DNA of 10,273 nucleotides from CCY15215 sp034932145. Its GTDB lineage: Bacteria > Cyanobacteriota > Cyanobacteriia > Cyanobacteriales > Spirulinaceae. Positions 1 to 5,772 of this stretch are shown here, piece after piece (positions within the stretch are counted from its first letter, which is position 1; every line of letters starts with the position of its first letter). The stretch spans positions 1 through 10,273 of the forward strand of contig NZ_JAYGHV010000055.1 of the NCBI RefSeq assembly GCF_034932145.1, read 5' to 3'. The position numbers and the translations under genes are program-made. Under the pieces are notes generated by a model, which saw nothing but the letters and a program-made list of their open reading frames with translations, made no database searches and was not told the DNA's origin.

Positions 1-83
1 TATGGGGCTGCACCTTCTGCTGGGGCTGTACCATCTGCCGGGGCTGTACCATCTACTGGGGCTGCACCTTCTGCTGGGGCTGC
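1..83 (-). repeat. 18-bp tandem repeat coding the PilO C-terminal hexapeptide tail
   Basis: Four complete 18-bp units (66-83, 48-65, 30-47, 12-29) and part of a fifth (1-11) lie head to tail and in frame. On the coding strand each reads as (A/T)-A-P-(A/V)-(E/D)-G. The units differ at only a few bases, which suggests recent expansion by slippage or unequal exchange. The array continues beyond the window, so the copy number is not known. Confidence 0.9.
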
Positions 84-797
84 TGCATTCTGAGCGGCTA
101 ACTCCTCCTCACTGACAGGAATCAGAATTTCGATGTCAAATTTAGTTGTTAGCTCGGGCTGACCCGCCGTTAAAATGTTACCGCGAGGCGTTAATAAACG
201 TTGTTCCTGTTCGGCAACTTCCATGCGAACATTTTGGACCACTAACAATGTTTGTACCCTCTCCAGATTTCTGAGAATTTCCAAAGTTTCGCCAAAAGGA
301 GCCTCAATGGTTAAGTCAGTTATTATTTGACGCTTGAGCAAACCATTAACCGGTGCCCCCCAAGAACTATCCGCGATCGCCTCTGGCTCTCCCGAAGGGG
401 GAATGTAACTGAGCAAGAGTCCGCGATTTTTCACCTGTTGATTAATTGTCAGCAACAAGGTATCTAAGCTGGCTTCTCCAGAGAACAAACTCAATACTTC
501 TTTTTGAGAGGCTTGAACCTGTTGCAGTTGAGCTTGCAGTTCTTGGCTTTTGGCTTGCAAGTTTGCCAGTTGTAGCTTCTGCACCTCTTTTTCATCAACC
601 TGTGTTTTCAGAGTTTGTAAATTATCCCAAGCTGGCTTCAAAAATTGATAACCTAAGCCTCCAGCAGCAGCCAAACCGATAACAGCAATTAAAACACCGC
701 CAATCATTGGCGTAAACGTAATCCCAAACGCATTAGGATAGGGGGATTTTTCTTCTTCTTCCCCACCCATTGGAGCGAGATCGTCTGCAAAAGTCAT
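1..797 (-). CDS. pilO: PilO, type IV pilus inner-membrane alignment protein (3' end outside window)
   Basis: Bitopic inner-membrane protein that pairs with PilN and links the cytoplasmic PilM platform to the PilQ secretin. The reading frame is open from an ATG at 797 to the window edge, giving 265 residues without a stop. Visible parts are an acidic cytoplasmic N-terminus (EEEE at 13-16), one membrane segment at about residues 31-50, a Gln-rich coiled coil at about 58-100, a periplasmic ferredoxin-like PilO domain, and an Ala/Pro/Gly tail of hexapeptide repeats running off the edge. A strong ribosome site, GGAGGTG at 803-809, sits 5 nt before the ATG. It lies 52 bp downstream of pilN in the same orientation. 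The assignment rests on the topology and the pilM-pilN-pilO order; the next gene outside the window is expected to be pilQ (inference). Confidence 0.9.
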   Translation of the reverse strand, partial: MTFADDLAPMGGEEEEKSPYPNAFGITFTPMIGGVLIAVIGLAAAGGLGYQFLKPAWDNLQTLKTQVDEKEVQKLQLANLQAKSQELQAQLQQVQASQKEVLSLFSGEASLDTLLLTINQQVKNRGLLLSYIPPSGEPEAIADSSWGAPVNGLLKRQIITDLTIEAPFGETLEILRNLERVQTLLVVQNVRMEVAEQEQRLLTPRGNILTAGQPELTTKFDIEILIPVSEEELAAQNAAAPAEGAAPVDGTAPADGTAPAEGAAP

Positions 798-849
798 TAA
801 AACACCTCCAGTAACAACAAACAAAAACAAGGGGAAATTCCCAAATATT

Positions 850-1680
850 TTATTCAGCAGAAATCAGTCCCTTTTGTTCGAGATTTTTAATCCGAACTAC
901 TGAACCGAGGGCTCCTTTACTTTCTAATTGAGTCACGAGTTCTGCTGGGGGTTGTTCGCTGAGATCGTTTAGGGCAATTTCTATGGTGTATTCGACCACT
1001 TGAGGCAGTTCGAGAGCCACCGTCCCCTCTTTCCCTTCTGCCTGTTTAACATCGTTGGGGTCGTCAACCAGTTTGGCGCTGACAATTTTCCCCGTATCTG
1101 GATTGAAAAAAAGCGATTTTTCCAAGGACAACAAGAAATAATTGACAGTATCGTAAGAATCGGCATAACCCAAAATGGATAAACTCGGCATGGGTTTGGC
1201 CTCTGCCACGGGGGGCTGACCTGCTGGGGGGGGTTGTGCTGGTGTCGCCGCCGCCGCCACTTCGGTTTCCTTCTCCGTGATGGACTTGAGTTGTACCCCT
1301 GGGGGAATGCGATCGCGAATATCCGCTAAAACCGCCGACCAAGGCAAAATCTTGACGAAAACCGTCGCCAGTCCGTCGGTTTGTCGTTGAGCAACATCAA
1401 TTTGCCCTTGCAATTCTTGGATTTGAGCGTTTTGTTGTTGCAGGAGACCCAGTTCTCCATCTAAAATCCGCGATTGTTCTTCATATTGAGCAGTTTGTAA
1501 GTTGAGATAAACAAACCCAGCCCCCGCAATTCCTACCCCAACCAGACCGATCGCCCCTCCGACAAACAAGGGAATGAGTTCGTCAAGGGCGATTTTCCGC
1601 GCGGGAGTTTTGGCGGCTCCTCCCGCCGGTGCAGCACTAACAGCGCGATCGTTGAGAAAATTAACATCTAAGCTATACAT
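850..1680 (-). CDS. pilN: PilN, type IV pilus assembly inner-membrane protein
   Basis: PilN binds the cytoplasmic PilM through a short N-terminal motif and pairs with PilO in the periplasm. The 276-aa product starts MYSLDVNFLNDR. The segment around residues 5-12 occupies the place of the conserved PilM-binding motif (INLLPWR in proteobacterial PilN). An Ala/Gly-rich stretch follows, then one membrane helix at about 36-58, a Gln-rich coiled coil at about 60-104, and a periplasmic domain. That domain is interrupted by an Ala/Pro-rich linker at about 142-163. The start is supported by GGGAG, lying inside the end of pilM, 7 nt before the ATG. Only one base separates it from the pilM stop, so translational coupling is likely. 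Identification rests on topology, motif position and operon order. Confidence 0.93.
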   Translation of the reverse strand: MYSLDVNFLNDRAVSAAPAGGAAKTPARKIALDELIPLFVGGAIGLVGVGIAGAGFVYLNLQTAQYEEQSRILDGELGLLQQQNAQIQELQGQIDVAQRQTDGLATVFVKILPWSAVLADIRDRIPPGVQLKSITEKETEVAAAATPAQPPPAGQPPVAEAKPMPSLSILGYADSYDTVNYFLLSLEKSLFFNPDTGKIVSAKLVDDPNDVKQAEGKEGTVALELPQVVEYTIEIALNDLSEQPPAELVTQLESKGALGSVVRIKNLEQKGLISAE

Positions 1681-1681
1681 T

Positions 1682-2785
1682 TTAAATCTCCCGCAGTCCC
1701 AAACCTAAAGCAATGCCCAATCCTGGACGAACAACGTCGGGGATATCTTCGTCCGTTTCGAGGGACAATGACGAAACGGGGTCGATCTGAGCCGTGGGTA
1801 AACTCAAACGATTGGTAAAAAACTCGTCGAGTTGACCAATACCACCACCAGGACCTGCTAATAATAATTGTGCCACTTCTAGTTCTCCGCTTTGATTGAG
1901 ATAAAAGTCAATGGAACGGCGCAATTCATCGGTTAATTCTCCCAATACCCTCAAGAGGGCGGCCATGCCTGGATTAATACCTGTGGCCCCAGTTCGCAAG
2001 CCATCTACGGGGGTAGAGGGAATGGTCATACCTTGCAGCATCTCTGTATCCCGTTTGGTGGGTAAATTCATGGCTCTAGAGAGGGCGCTTTGCAGTTGAA
2101 AAGTCCCGAAGGGAACTGTACGGGAAAATTGGGGAACCCCATCAACAATGATGGCAATTTCGGTACTTTCAAACTCGATATCCACTAAAACGGCGGCTTC
2201 TTGGGGTCCAAATTGCCGTAATTGCTCCCGAATGGTGCGAATGAGGGCAAAACTGTTAATATCGAGGACATCAATTTCTAAGCCCGCTTGCTGCATGGTA
2301 TCGACGTAAACATCCGTGACTTCCCGGCGGGTTGCAACCAGCAAAACCTGCACTTTTTCAATACCGTCTTCATCCTCAAAAAAACCCAGCTTTTGGTAGT
2401 CCAAGTCTACTTCTTCTCTGGGATAGGGGAGGTATAAACCCGCTTCGTGGTTGAGAACCATTTCTTTCAGTTCTTTGTCGTCCAGTTCGGCGGGAATGGG
2501 AATAATGCGAATGATCGCCTCGCGCATGGGAATGGCGGTGGCAATTTTTTTACACTTGATATTATTTTGATTGAGGGTTTCTTGGATCAATTCAGCCAGG
2601 GCGGGAGAGTCTACAATTTGTCCATCCTCAAAGATGCCTTCGGGGACTTCTTCGGTAATGTAGGTATCTAATTTATAGGTTTGCCCTTGTTTTTTCAGTT
2701 GCACGATGTTAATACGTTCGGGTGCAACTTCGAGGCCGAGTCCTTTCCCCGATTTGGCAAACAGTCCTTTTAGCGAACTAAACAT
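1682..2785 (-). CDS. pilM: PilM, actin-like cytoplasmic type IV pilus assembly ATPase fold
   Basis: PilM is a cytoplasmic FtsA/actin-fold protein that binds the N-terminal tail of PilN. In cyanobacteria it belongs to the machinery for twitching, phototaxis and DNA uptake. The 367-aa product has the expected layout: a phosphate-1 region LGLEVAPERINIVQL at 16-30, a phosphate-2 region VDIEFEST at 201-208, and an adenosine-type glycine motif at about 308-318 (LLAGPGGGIGQ). The usual DxG pattern is altered, with Glu-Val-Ala in the first motif and Asp-Ile-Glu in the second. The start MFSSLKGLFAKS has the short basic lead typical of PilM. No clear ribosome site precedes the ATG; a small heptad repeat lies there instead. 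First gene of the pil operon, divergent from the sugar-binding protein gene. Confidence 0.95.
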   Translation of the reverse strand: MFSSLKGLFAKSGKGLGLEVAPERINIVQLKKQGQTYKLDTYITEEVPEGIFEDGQIVDSPALAELIQETLNQNNIKCKKIATAIPMREAIIRIIPIPAELDDKELKEMVLNHEAGLYLPYPREEVDLDYQKLGFFEDEDGIEKVQVLLVATRREVTDVYVDTMQQAGLEIDVLDINSFALIRTIREQLRQFGPQEAAVLVDIEFESTEIAIIVDGVPQFSRTVPFGTFQLQSALSRAMNLPTKRDTEMLQGMTIPSTPVDGLRTGATGINPGMAALLRVLGELTDELRRSIDFYLNQSGELEVAQLLLAGPGGGIGQLDEFFTNRLSLPTAQIDPVSSLSLETDEDIPDVVRPGLGIALGLGLREI

Positions 2786-2795
2786 AGATTCAACA

Positions 2796-2813
2796 GTAAT
2801 CGGTAATCGGTAA
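2796..2813. repeat. Heptad tandem repeat GTAATCG in the pilM leader
   Basis: GTAATCG occurs twice in tandem (2796-2802 and 2803-2809), followed by a partial GTAA (2810-2813). It lies 11 bp from the pilM start, where a ribosome-binding site would be expected. Short heptad repeats (STRR type) are common in filamentous cyanobacteria. With fewer than three copies, chance cannot be excluded. Confidence 0.6.
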
Positions 2814-2995
2814 GAGCGATCGCGTTATCCTTTTCTTTATTACAGTGTAACCGTGGAAGTCATCGTCTATACACTTCTTTGGCTCAATGGCTTAACGCTT
2901 CTCAAATCTAACTTAGAATTTCTTTTCAGGAAAGATTTTTTTTGCGAGTGGGGAAGTAGGGGAAAAATGGGGTCTGGTGAAATCTCCCCAGATGA

Positions 2996-3027
2996 TTGAT
3001 AATTGTTGATTAAATCGTTGATAATTG
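2996..3027 (+). repeat. Direct repeat TTGATAATTG x2 just upstream of the sugar-binding protein start
   Basis: The 10-mer TTGATAATTG occurs at 2996-3005 and again at 3018-3027, with a 22-bp start-to-start distance, close to two helical turns. The second copy ends 5 bp before the preferred GTG start. This fits a pair of operator half-sites, or a short duplication. No regulator is identified. Confidence 0.5.
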
Positions 3028-3032
3028 ACAAA

Positions 3033-4319
3033 GTGAGAATTTACAAGCCGTTTCATTTGGGTTTATCTCTTCTGGCAGGGCTGGCATTGAGCGTATCAAT
3101 CGGCTGTACGTCACGTCCTGCGGCGGAGGATACGGGAGAAATCGAGTTTTGGACGATGCAGCTTCAGCCGAAGTTTAATGACTATTTTGGCGATTTGATT
3201 GCGGCGTTTGAGGCGGAAAATCCAGGGGTGAAGGTACGCTGGGTGGATGTCCCTTGGACGGCGATGGAAAGCAAGATTCTCACGGCGGTTTCGGCGAAAA
3301 CGGCTCCCGATGTGGTCAATCTCAATCCGACTTTTGCTTCGCAACTGGCCACCCGTAATGCTTGGTTTGACCTTGACGATCGCATTTCCCCAGAAGCGCG
3401 ATCGCAATATCTGCCCAATATTTGGCAAGCGAGTACCCTAAAAGATCAGAGTTTTGGGATTCCTTGGTATTTGACGACTCAAATTATCATCTACAATCGA
3501 TCGCTTTTACAAGAAGCTGGACTCGATCGGCCCCCGGCGACTTATGCTGAATTGGCGAACATGGCCAAGCAAGTTAAGGAAAAAACGGGCAAATACGGCT
3601 TTTTTGTGAGTTTTGTGGCCGAAGATTCTGGCGAAATTTTAGAATCTTTGGTAAAAATGGGCGCGAGTTTGGTTGATGATGAGGGCAAAGCGGCGTTTAA
3701 TACCCCAGAAGGAAAAGCTGCTTTTCAATATTGGGTCGATCTTTATCAACAAAATTTGCTTCCCCCGGAAGTTCTCACCCAAGGACACCGTTACGCGATC
3801 GAACTTTATCAAGGGGGAGAAACAGCTTTATTGGCAACTGGGGCGCAGTTTTTTCCTACCATTGAAAATAATGCTCCGGCGATCGCCAAAGTTTCTGCGG
3901 TTGCACCTCAAGTTACTGGAGAGTCGGGGAAAAAGAATGTTGCGGTGATGAATTTGGTCATTCCTCGGGATACAGATAATCCGGAAGATGCGCTCAAATT
4001 CGCCTTATTTGTAACCAATTCAACCAATCAATTAGCTTTTGCCAAGGAAGCGAGTGTTTTACCTTCAACGAAAGATTCAGTACAAGAATATATTGGTAAA
4101 TTAAACGAGAAAACCGATCTATCTCCCTTGGAACAAGCGTCAAAAGTAGGCGCACAGCAATTAAATGATGCTGAAATTTTAGTTCCAGCAATGGACAATC
4201 TCAAAGTATTACAAAAGGCAATTTACACCAATTTACAAGCAGCAATGCTCGGCCAAAAAAGTGTCGAACAAGCCCTTGAAGATGCTGAAAAAGAATGGAA
4301 TTCGGTAGTCGGCAATTGA
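3033..4319 (+). CDS. Sugar-binding lipoprotein of an ABC importer (family 1 solute-binding protein)
   Basis: Extracytoplasmic solute-binding lipoprotein that would capture a carbohydrate and deliver it to an ABC permease. From a GTG at 3033 the product is 428 aa, starting with a basic residue and a hydrophobic helix that ends in a lipobox SIGC (Cys25). Family-1 features include EIEFW (36-40), PDVVNLN (92-98) and FGIPWYLTTQIIIYNRSL (141-158), followed by an EAGLDRPPATY stretch. The frame stays open upstream to TTG codons at 3003, 3006 and 3018. These would add residues in front of an otherwise well-formed signal peptide, so GTG 3033 is preferred, although no good ribosome site precedes any of them. 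The substrate is not evident; MalE/UgpB-like and glucosylglycerol-binding GgtB-like proteins are possible relatives. No permease or ATPase gene adjoins it. Confidence 0.88.
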   Translation: MRIYKPFHLGLSLLAGLALSVSIGCTSRPAAEDTGEIEFWTMQLQPKFNDYFGDLIAAFEAENPGVKVRWVDVPWTAMESKILTAVSAKTAPDVVNLNPTFASQLATRNAWFDLDDRISPEARSQYLPNIWQASTLKDQSFGIPWYLTTQIIIYNRSLLQEAGLDRPPATYAELANMAKQVKEKTGKYGFFVSFVAEDSGEILESLVKMGASLVDDEGKAAFNTPEGKAAFQYWVDLYQQNLLPPEVLTQGHRYAIELYQGGETALLATGAQFFPTIENNAPAIAKVSAVAPQVTGESGKKNVAVMNLVIPRDTDNPEDALKFALFVTNSTNQLAFAKEASVLPSTKDSVQEYIGKLNEKTDLSPLEQASKVGAQQLNDAEILVPAMDNLKVLQKAIYTNLQAAMLGQKSVEQALEDAEKEWNSVVGN

Positions 4320-4360
4320 TGAATTTGGGTGCATCTCAGCTTTGTAAAAATGTAAAAAAA

Positions 4361-4480
4361 GCGAGCAAGATGTTTGTCCTTTGGACACGCTATACGGACG
4401 CACTACCCCCATTATGTCAGTTTTTTAAAAATAGCGAGCAAGATGTTTGTCCTTTGGACACGCTACGCGAACGCACTACC
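4361..4480. repeat. Two 47-bp direct repeats of a dispersed cyanobacterial type
   Basis: Copy 1 (4361-4407) and copy 2 (4434-4480) match at 44 of 47 positions and are separated by 26 bp, giving a 73-bp period. The only differences are in the middle of the CGCTA..ACGCAC segment. Each contains the small inverted repeat TGTCC-TTT-GGACA. Sequences built on GTCCTTTGGACACGCTACGCG are, as I recall, frequent dispersed repeats in filamentous cyanobacterial genomes (recollection, not searched). A short reading frame across both copies is an artefact of the repeats. Confidence 0.9.
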
Positions 4481-4505
4481 TCAATTATCATGTATTGTAT
4501 GTAGT

Positions 4506-4522
4506 GGGAGCGTCTCGCTCCC
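4506..4522. repeat. Perfect 17-bp hairpin GGGAGCG-TCT-CGCTCCC
   Basis: A 7-bp GC-rich stem with a 3-nt loop. There is no T-run after it on the plus strand, so it is not a classical intrinsic terminator there. This short palindrome also resembles a dispersed repeat module common in filamentous cyanobacteria (recollection). It lies between the 47-bp repeats and the 11-bp tandem array. Confidence 0.85.
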
Positions 4523-4523
4523 T

Positions 4524-4600
4524 AGCTCTAAATTAGCGCTAATTTAGCGCTAATTTAGCTCTAATTTAGCTCTAATTTAGCTCTAATTTAGCTCTAATTA
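4524..4600. repeat. Seven-unit 11-bp tandem repeat abutting the DUF3531 start codon
   Basis: Units AGCTCTAATTT or AGCGCTAATTT run at 4524-4534, 4535-4545, 4546-4556, 4557-4567, 4568-4578, 4579-4589 and 4590-4600. Units 2 and 3 carry the G variant; units 4-6 are identical; units 1 and 7 have edge changes. Unit 1 plus unit 2 create a perfect 20-bp palindrome at 4528-4547, centred on GCGC. The array ends 5 bp before the ATG at 4606. The junction also produces a consensus TATAAT at 4599-4604. A period of 11 bp places every unit on nearly the same DNA face. Confidence 0.95.
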
Positions 4601-4605
4601 TAATT

Positions 4606-5058
4606 ATGCAAGTTCAATTTAGAGAATTTAATCCTTTTGATTTGTGGATTTGGTTGGAGTTTTCTACAACCCCTTCCCGTATGGAACAACAGTATATAGA
4701 GGAAATTTTTGATTCTTGGTTTTATTTGGGAAAATTAGGAGGATTCAATGCCGAAAATCTGCAAGTTACTGAGATTGGAGTTGATATTAGTTATTTAGAA
4801 TATCAGGAAGAAACAGCAGATAATTCTCTGATGTCACTGATGCACAATATGGGAGAATTTGAATATCTCGGAACTTGGGGACGCTGTTGGTTCGATTTAG
4901 GCACGAGTGACGCGATCGCCTTGGATGTATTAATTAATTCTCTTCTGCGCTTAAATCAAGAATATGTTGAAATCCAAAAATTGATCATTGGTGGAGAGAA
5001 TGAAGATTGGCCTGTGCAGAAAACCGATCGCGCTGAATTCGATCCCTCACACAATTAA
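4606..5058 (+). CDS. DUF3531 family protein, conserved in cyanobacteria
   Basis: A 150-aa soluble, acidic, Trp-rich protein of unknown biochemical role. I recognise the family as DUF3531, found across cyanobacteria and in plants, from its conserved blocks: QFREFNPFDLWIW (4-16), WFYLGKLGGFNAENLQV (38-54), WGRCWFDLGTSDAIALDV (91-108) and LIIGGENEDWPV (126-137). No signal peptide or membrane helix is visible. The ATG at 4606 is kept because the first block begins right after it. There is no Shine-Dalgarno sequence, only the 11-bp tandem array directly upstream. The next in-frame ATG (4681) would remove the first conserved block. It is followed after 14 bp by the Nudix gene, probably co-transcribed. 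The family call is from memory of the motifs, not from a search. Confidence 0.87.
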   Translation: MQVQFREFNPFDLWIWLEFSTTPSRMEQQYIEEIFDSWFYLGKLGGFNAENLQVTEIGVDISYLEYQEETADNSLMSLMHNMGEFEYLGTWGRCWFDLGTSDAIALDVLINSLLRLNQEYVEIQKLIIGGENEDWPVQKTDRAEFDPSHN

Positions 5059-5072
5059 CATAATGAGCAAAC

Positions 5073-5501
5073 ATGAGTAAAACCAATAAAATTCGCGTTT
5101 TAGCATTGGGAGTGATCCGCGATCGCGATCGCATTTTCCTCTCTGAGGGATACGATCCCATCAAAGAAAAATATTTTTATCGCGCCCTCGGAGGAGGTGT
5201 TGATTTTGGCGAAACCAGTTTAGCGGCTTTACAGAGAGAGTTTCAAGAAGAATTACAAGTCGATTTAAGCAATATTTACTATTTGGGTTGTTTGGAGAAT
5301 GTGTTTGTTTTCAATGGGAAACCCGGACATGAAATTATCCAACTTTATCAGTGCGATTTTGCTGATGCTACATTTTATCAACGCGAAGAAATTAGCTTTC
5401 AGGAAGGAAAACGAGAGAAAAAAGCCCTTTGGGTGAACCGCGATCGCTGTTTATCTGGCGAATTAAATGTCGTTCCCAAATCCTTTTTAAAGTACCTTTA
5501 A
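5073..5501 (+). CDS. Nudix hydrolase
   Basis: A 142-aa single-domain Nudix protein, expected to hydrolyse a nucleoside diphosphate linked to another moiety, with Mg2+ held by the Nudix-box glutamates. The box GX5EX7REUXEEXGU is seen at residues 41-63: Gly41, Glu47, Arg55-Glu56, Glu59-Glu60. Its late Gly is replaced by Gln62. The substrate cannot be read from sequence. The ATG at 5073 is preceded 10 bp upstream by a near-copy of itself (ATGAGCAAAC then ATGAGTAAAA). The upstream one opens a five-codon frame that overlaps the real start. Overlapping HIP1 sites encode the RDRDR stretch at 16-20. It lies 14 bp after the DUF3531 gene, same strand. Confidence 0.92.
   Translation: MSKTNKIRVLALGVIRDRDRIFLSEGYDPIKEKYFYRALGGGVDFGETSLAALQREFQEELQVDLSNIYYLGCLENVFVFNGKPGHEIIQLYQCDFADATFYQREEISFQEGKREKKALWVNRDRCLSGELNVVPKSFLKYL
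5119..5132. repeat. Two overlapping HIP1 octamers inside the Nudix gene
   Basis: GCGATCGC occurs at 5119-5126 and 5125-5132, sharing two bases. Other HIP1 copies in the window start at 373, 1309, 2816, 3398, 3879, 4912, 5440, 5717, 6534, 7033, 7084, 7438, 7728, 8533, 9163 and 10080, making 18 in all. HIP1 is a known highly iterated palindrome of many cyanobacteria and is the strongest taxonomic marker here. Confidence 0.97.
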
Positions 5502-5772
5502 TTTCCAATTTGTCATGGCTTCTTCCCGGAAAGAAGAGGACGACACACTCCAGTAGCGCAAAGTTCCCTCTGTATCGTAGAATGGGGAATCTCCTTAAAA
5601 TAAAGTTCTATTGCTGTTCTCTCAATCTCAAACCGAGAGGCGCTTGTCCTTTCGATCGCAGTTGTCGCGAACAGTTTCTGCACAATCTCATAATTATCTT
5701 GCAATATTGTTGTAACGCGATCGCCCCGGCGATGGTTACAGCATAACAGTCGAGCAAGATTTATACATAATC
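5502..5772. other. Intergenic stretch between the Nudix and zinc-ribbon/RelE-like genes
   Basis: This 271-bp stretch has no gene I can support. Open frames exist on both strands (minus 5704-5513 from a TTG; plus across 5513-5746), but neither has a ribosome site or a recognisable family. They could be traces of a decayed gene. Near the right end lies an inverted repeat (5711-5740). The A/T-rich TTTATACATAATC before the next ATG could include a -10 element, but no partner -35 is convincing. Confidence 0.5.
5711..5740. repeat. 30-bp interrupted inverted repeat upstream of the zinc-ribbon/RelE-like gene
   Basis: Outer arms TGTAAC (5711-5716) and GTTACA (5735-5740) are perfectly complementary, and inner arms ATCGC (5720-5724) and GCGAT (5729-5733) close on a CCCG loop. 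The left side of the inner stem overlaps a HIP1 site, so part of the symmetry comes from HIP1 itself. It ends 32 bp before the ATG at 5773. It could be a 5'-leader hairpin or an operator for autoregulation (inference). Confidence 0.55.

Larger units (their letters stand above)
2786..3032. promoter_or_regulatory. Divergent intergenic region between pilM and the sugar-binding protein gene
   Basis: This 247-bp stretch must hold the promoters for both divergent genes. It contains a HIP1 site (2816-2823) and a short heptad repeat next to pilM. On the plus strand a weak sigma70-like pair, TTAACG (2892-2897) and TAGAAT (2914-2919) spaced 16 bp, could serve the sugar-binding gene. A 5-bp stem TGGGG/CCCCA lies at about 2969-2991. 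I see no convincing -10/-35 pair for pilM. Promoter positions here are inference only. Confidence 0.4.

Noticed and set aside
446..682. Plus-strand frame opposite pilO
   Set aside because: It is the antisense shadow of the pilO coding sequence, which has the strong ribosome site and family structure.
4361..4480. CRISPR array
   Set aside because: Only two copies, imperfect, with a single spacer of 26 bp and no cas genes; the sequence fits a dispersed intergenic repeat.
4295..4504. Plus-strand frame covering the 47-bp repeats
   Set aside because: It overlaps the end of the sugar-binding gene and is coded almost wholly by the two direct repeats read in different frames, with no ribosome site.
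5650..5680. Possible third, degenerate copy of the 47-bp repeat (TTGTCCTTT followed by CGCGAAC)
   Set aside because: Only two short blocks match and the spacing differs; not enough to call a copy.
5513..5704. Minus-strand 63-codon frame between the Nudix and zinc-ribbon genes
   Set aside because: It opens with TTG, has no ribosome site and no recognisable family; the upstream frame gives an implausible Cys/Arg-rich sequence. It may be a gene remnant, but this is not supportable.
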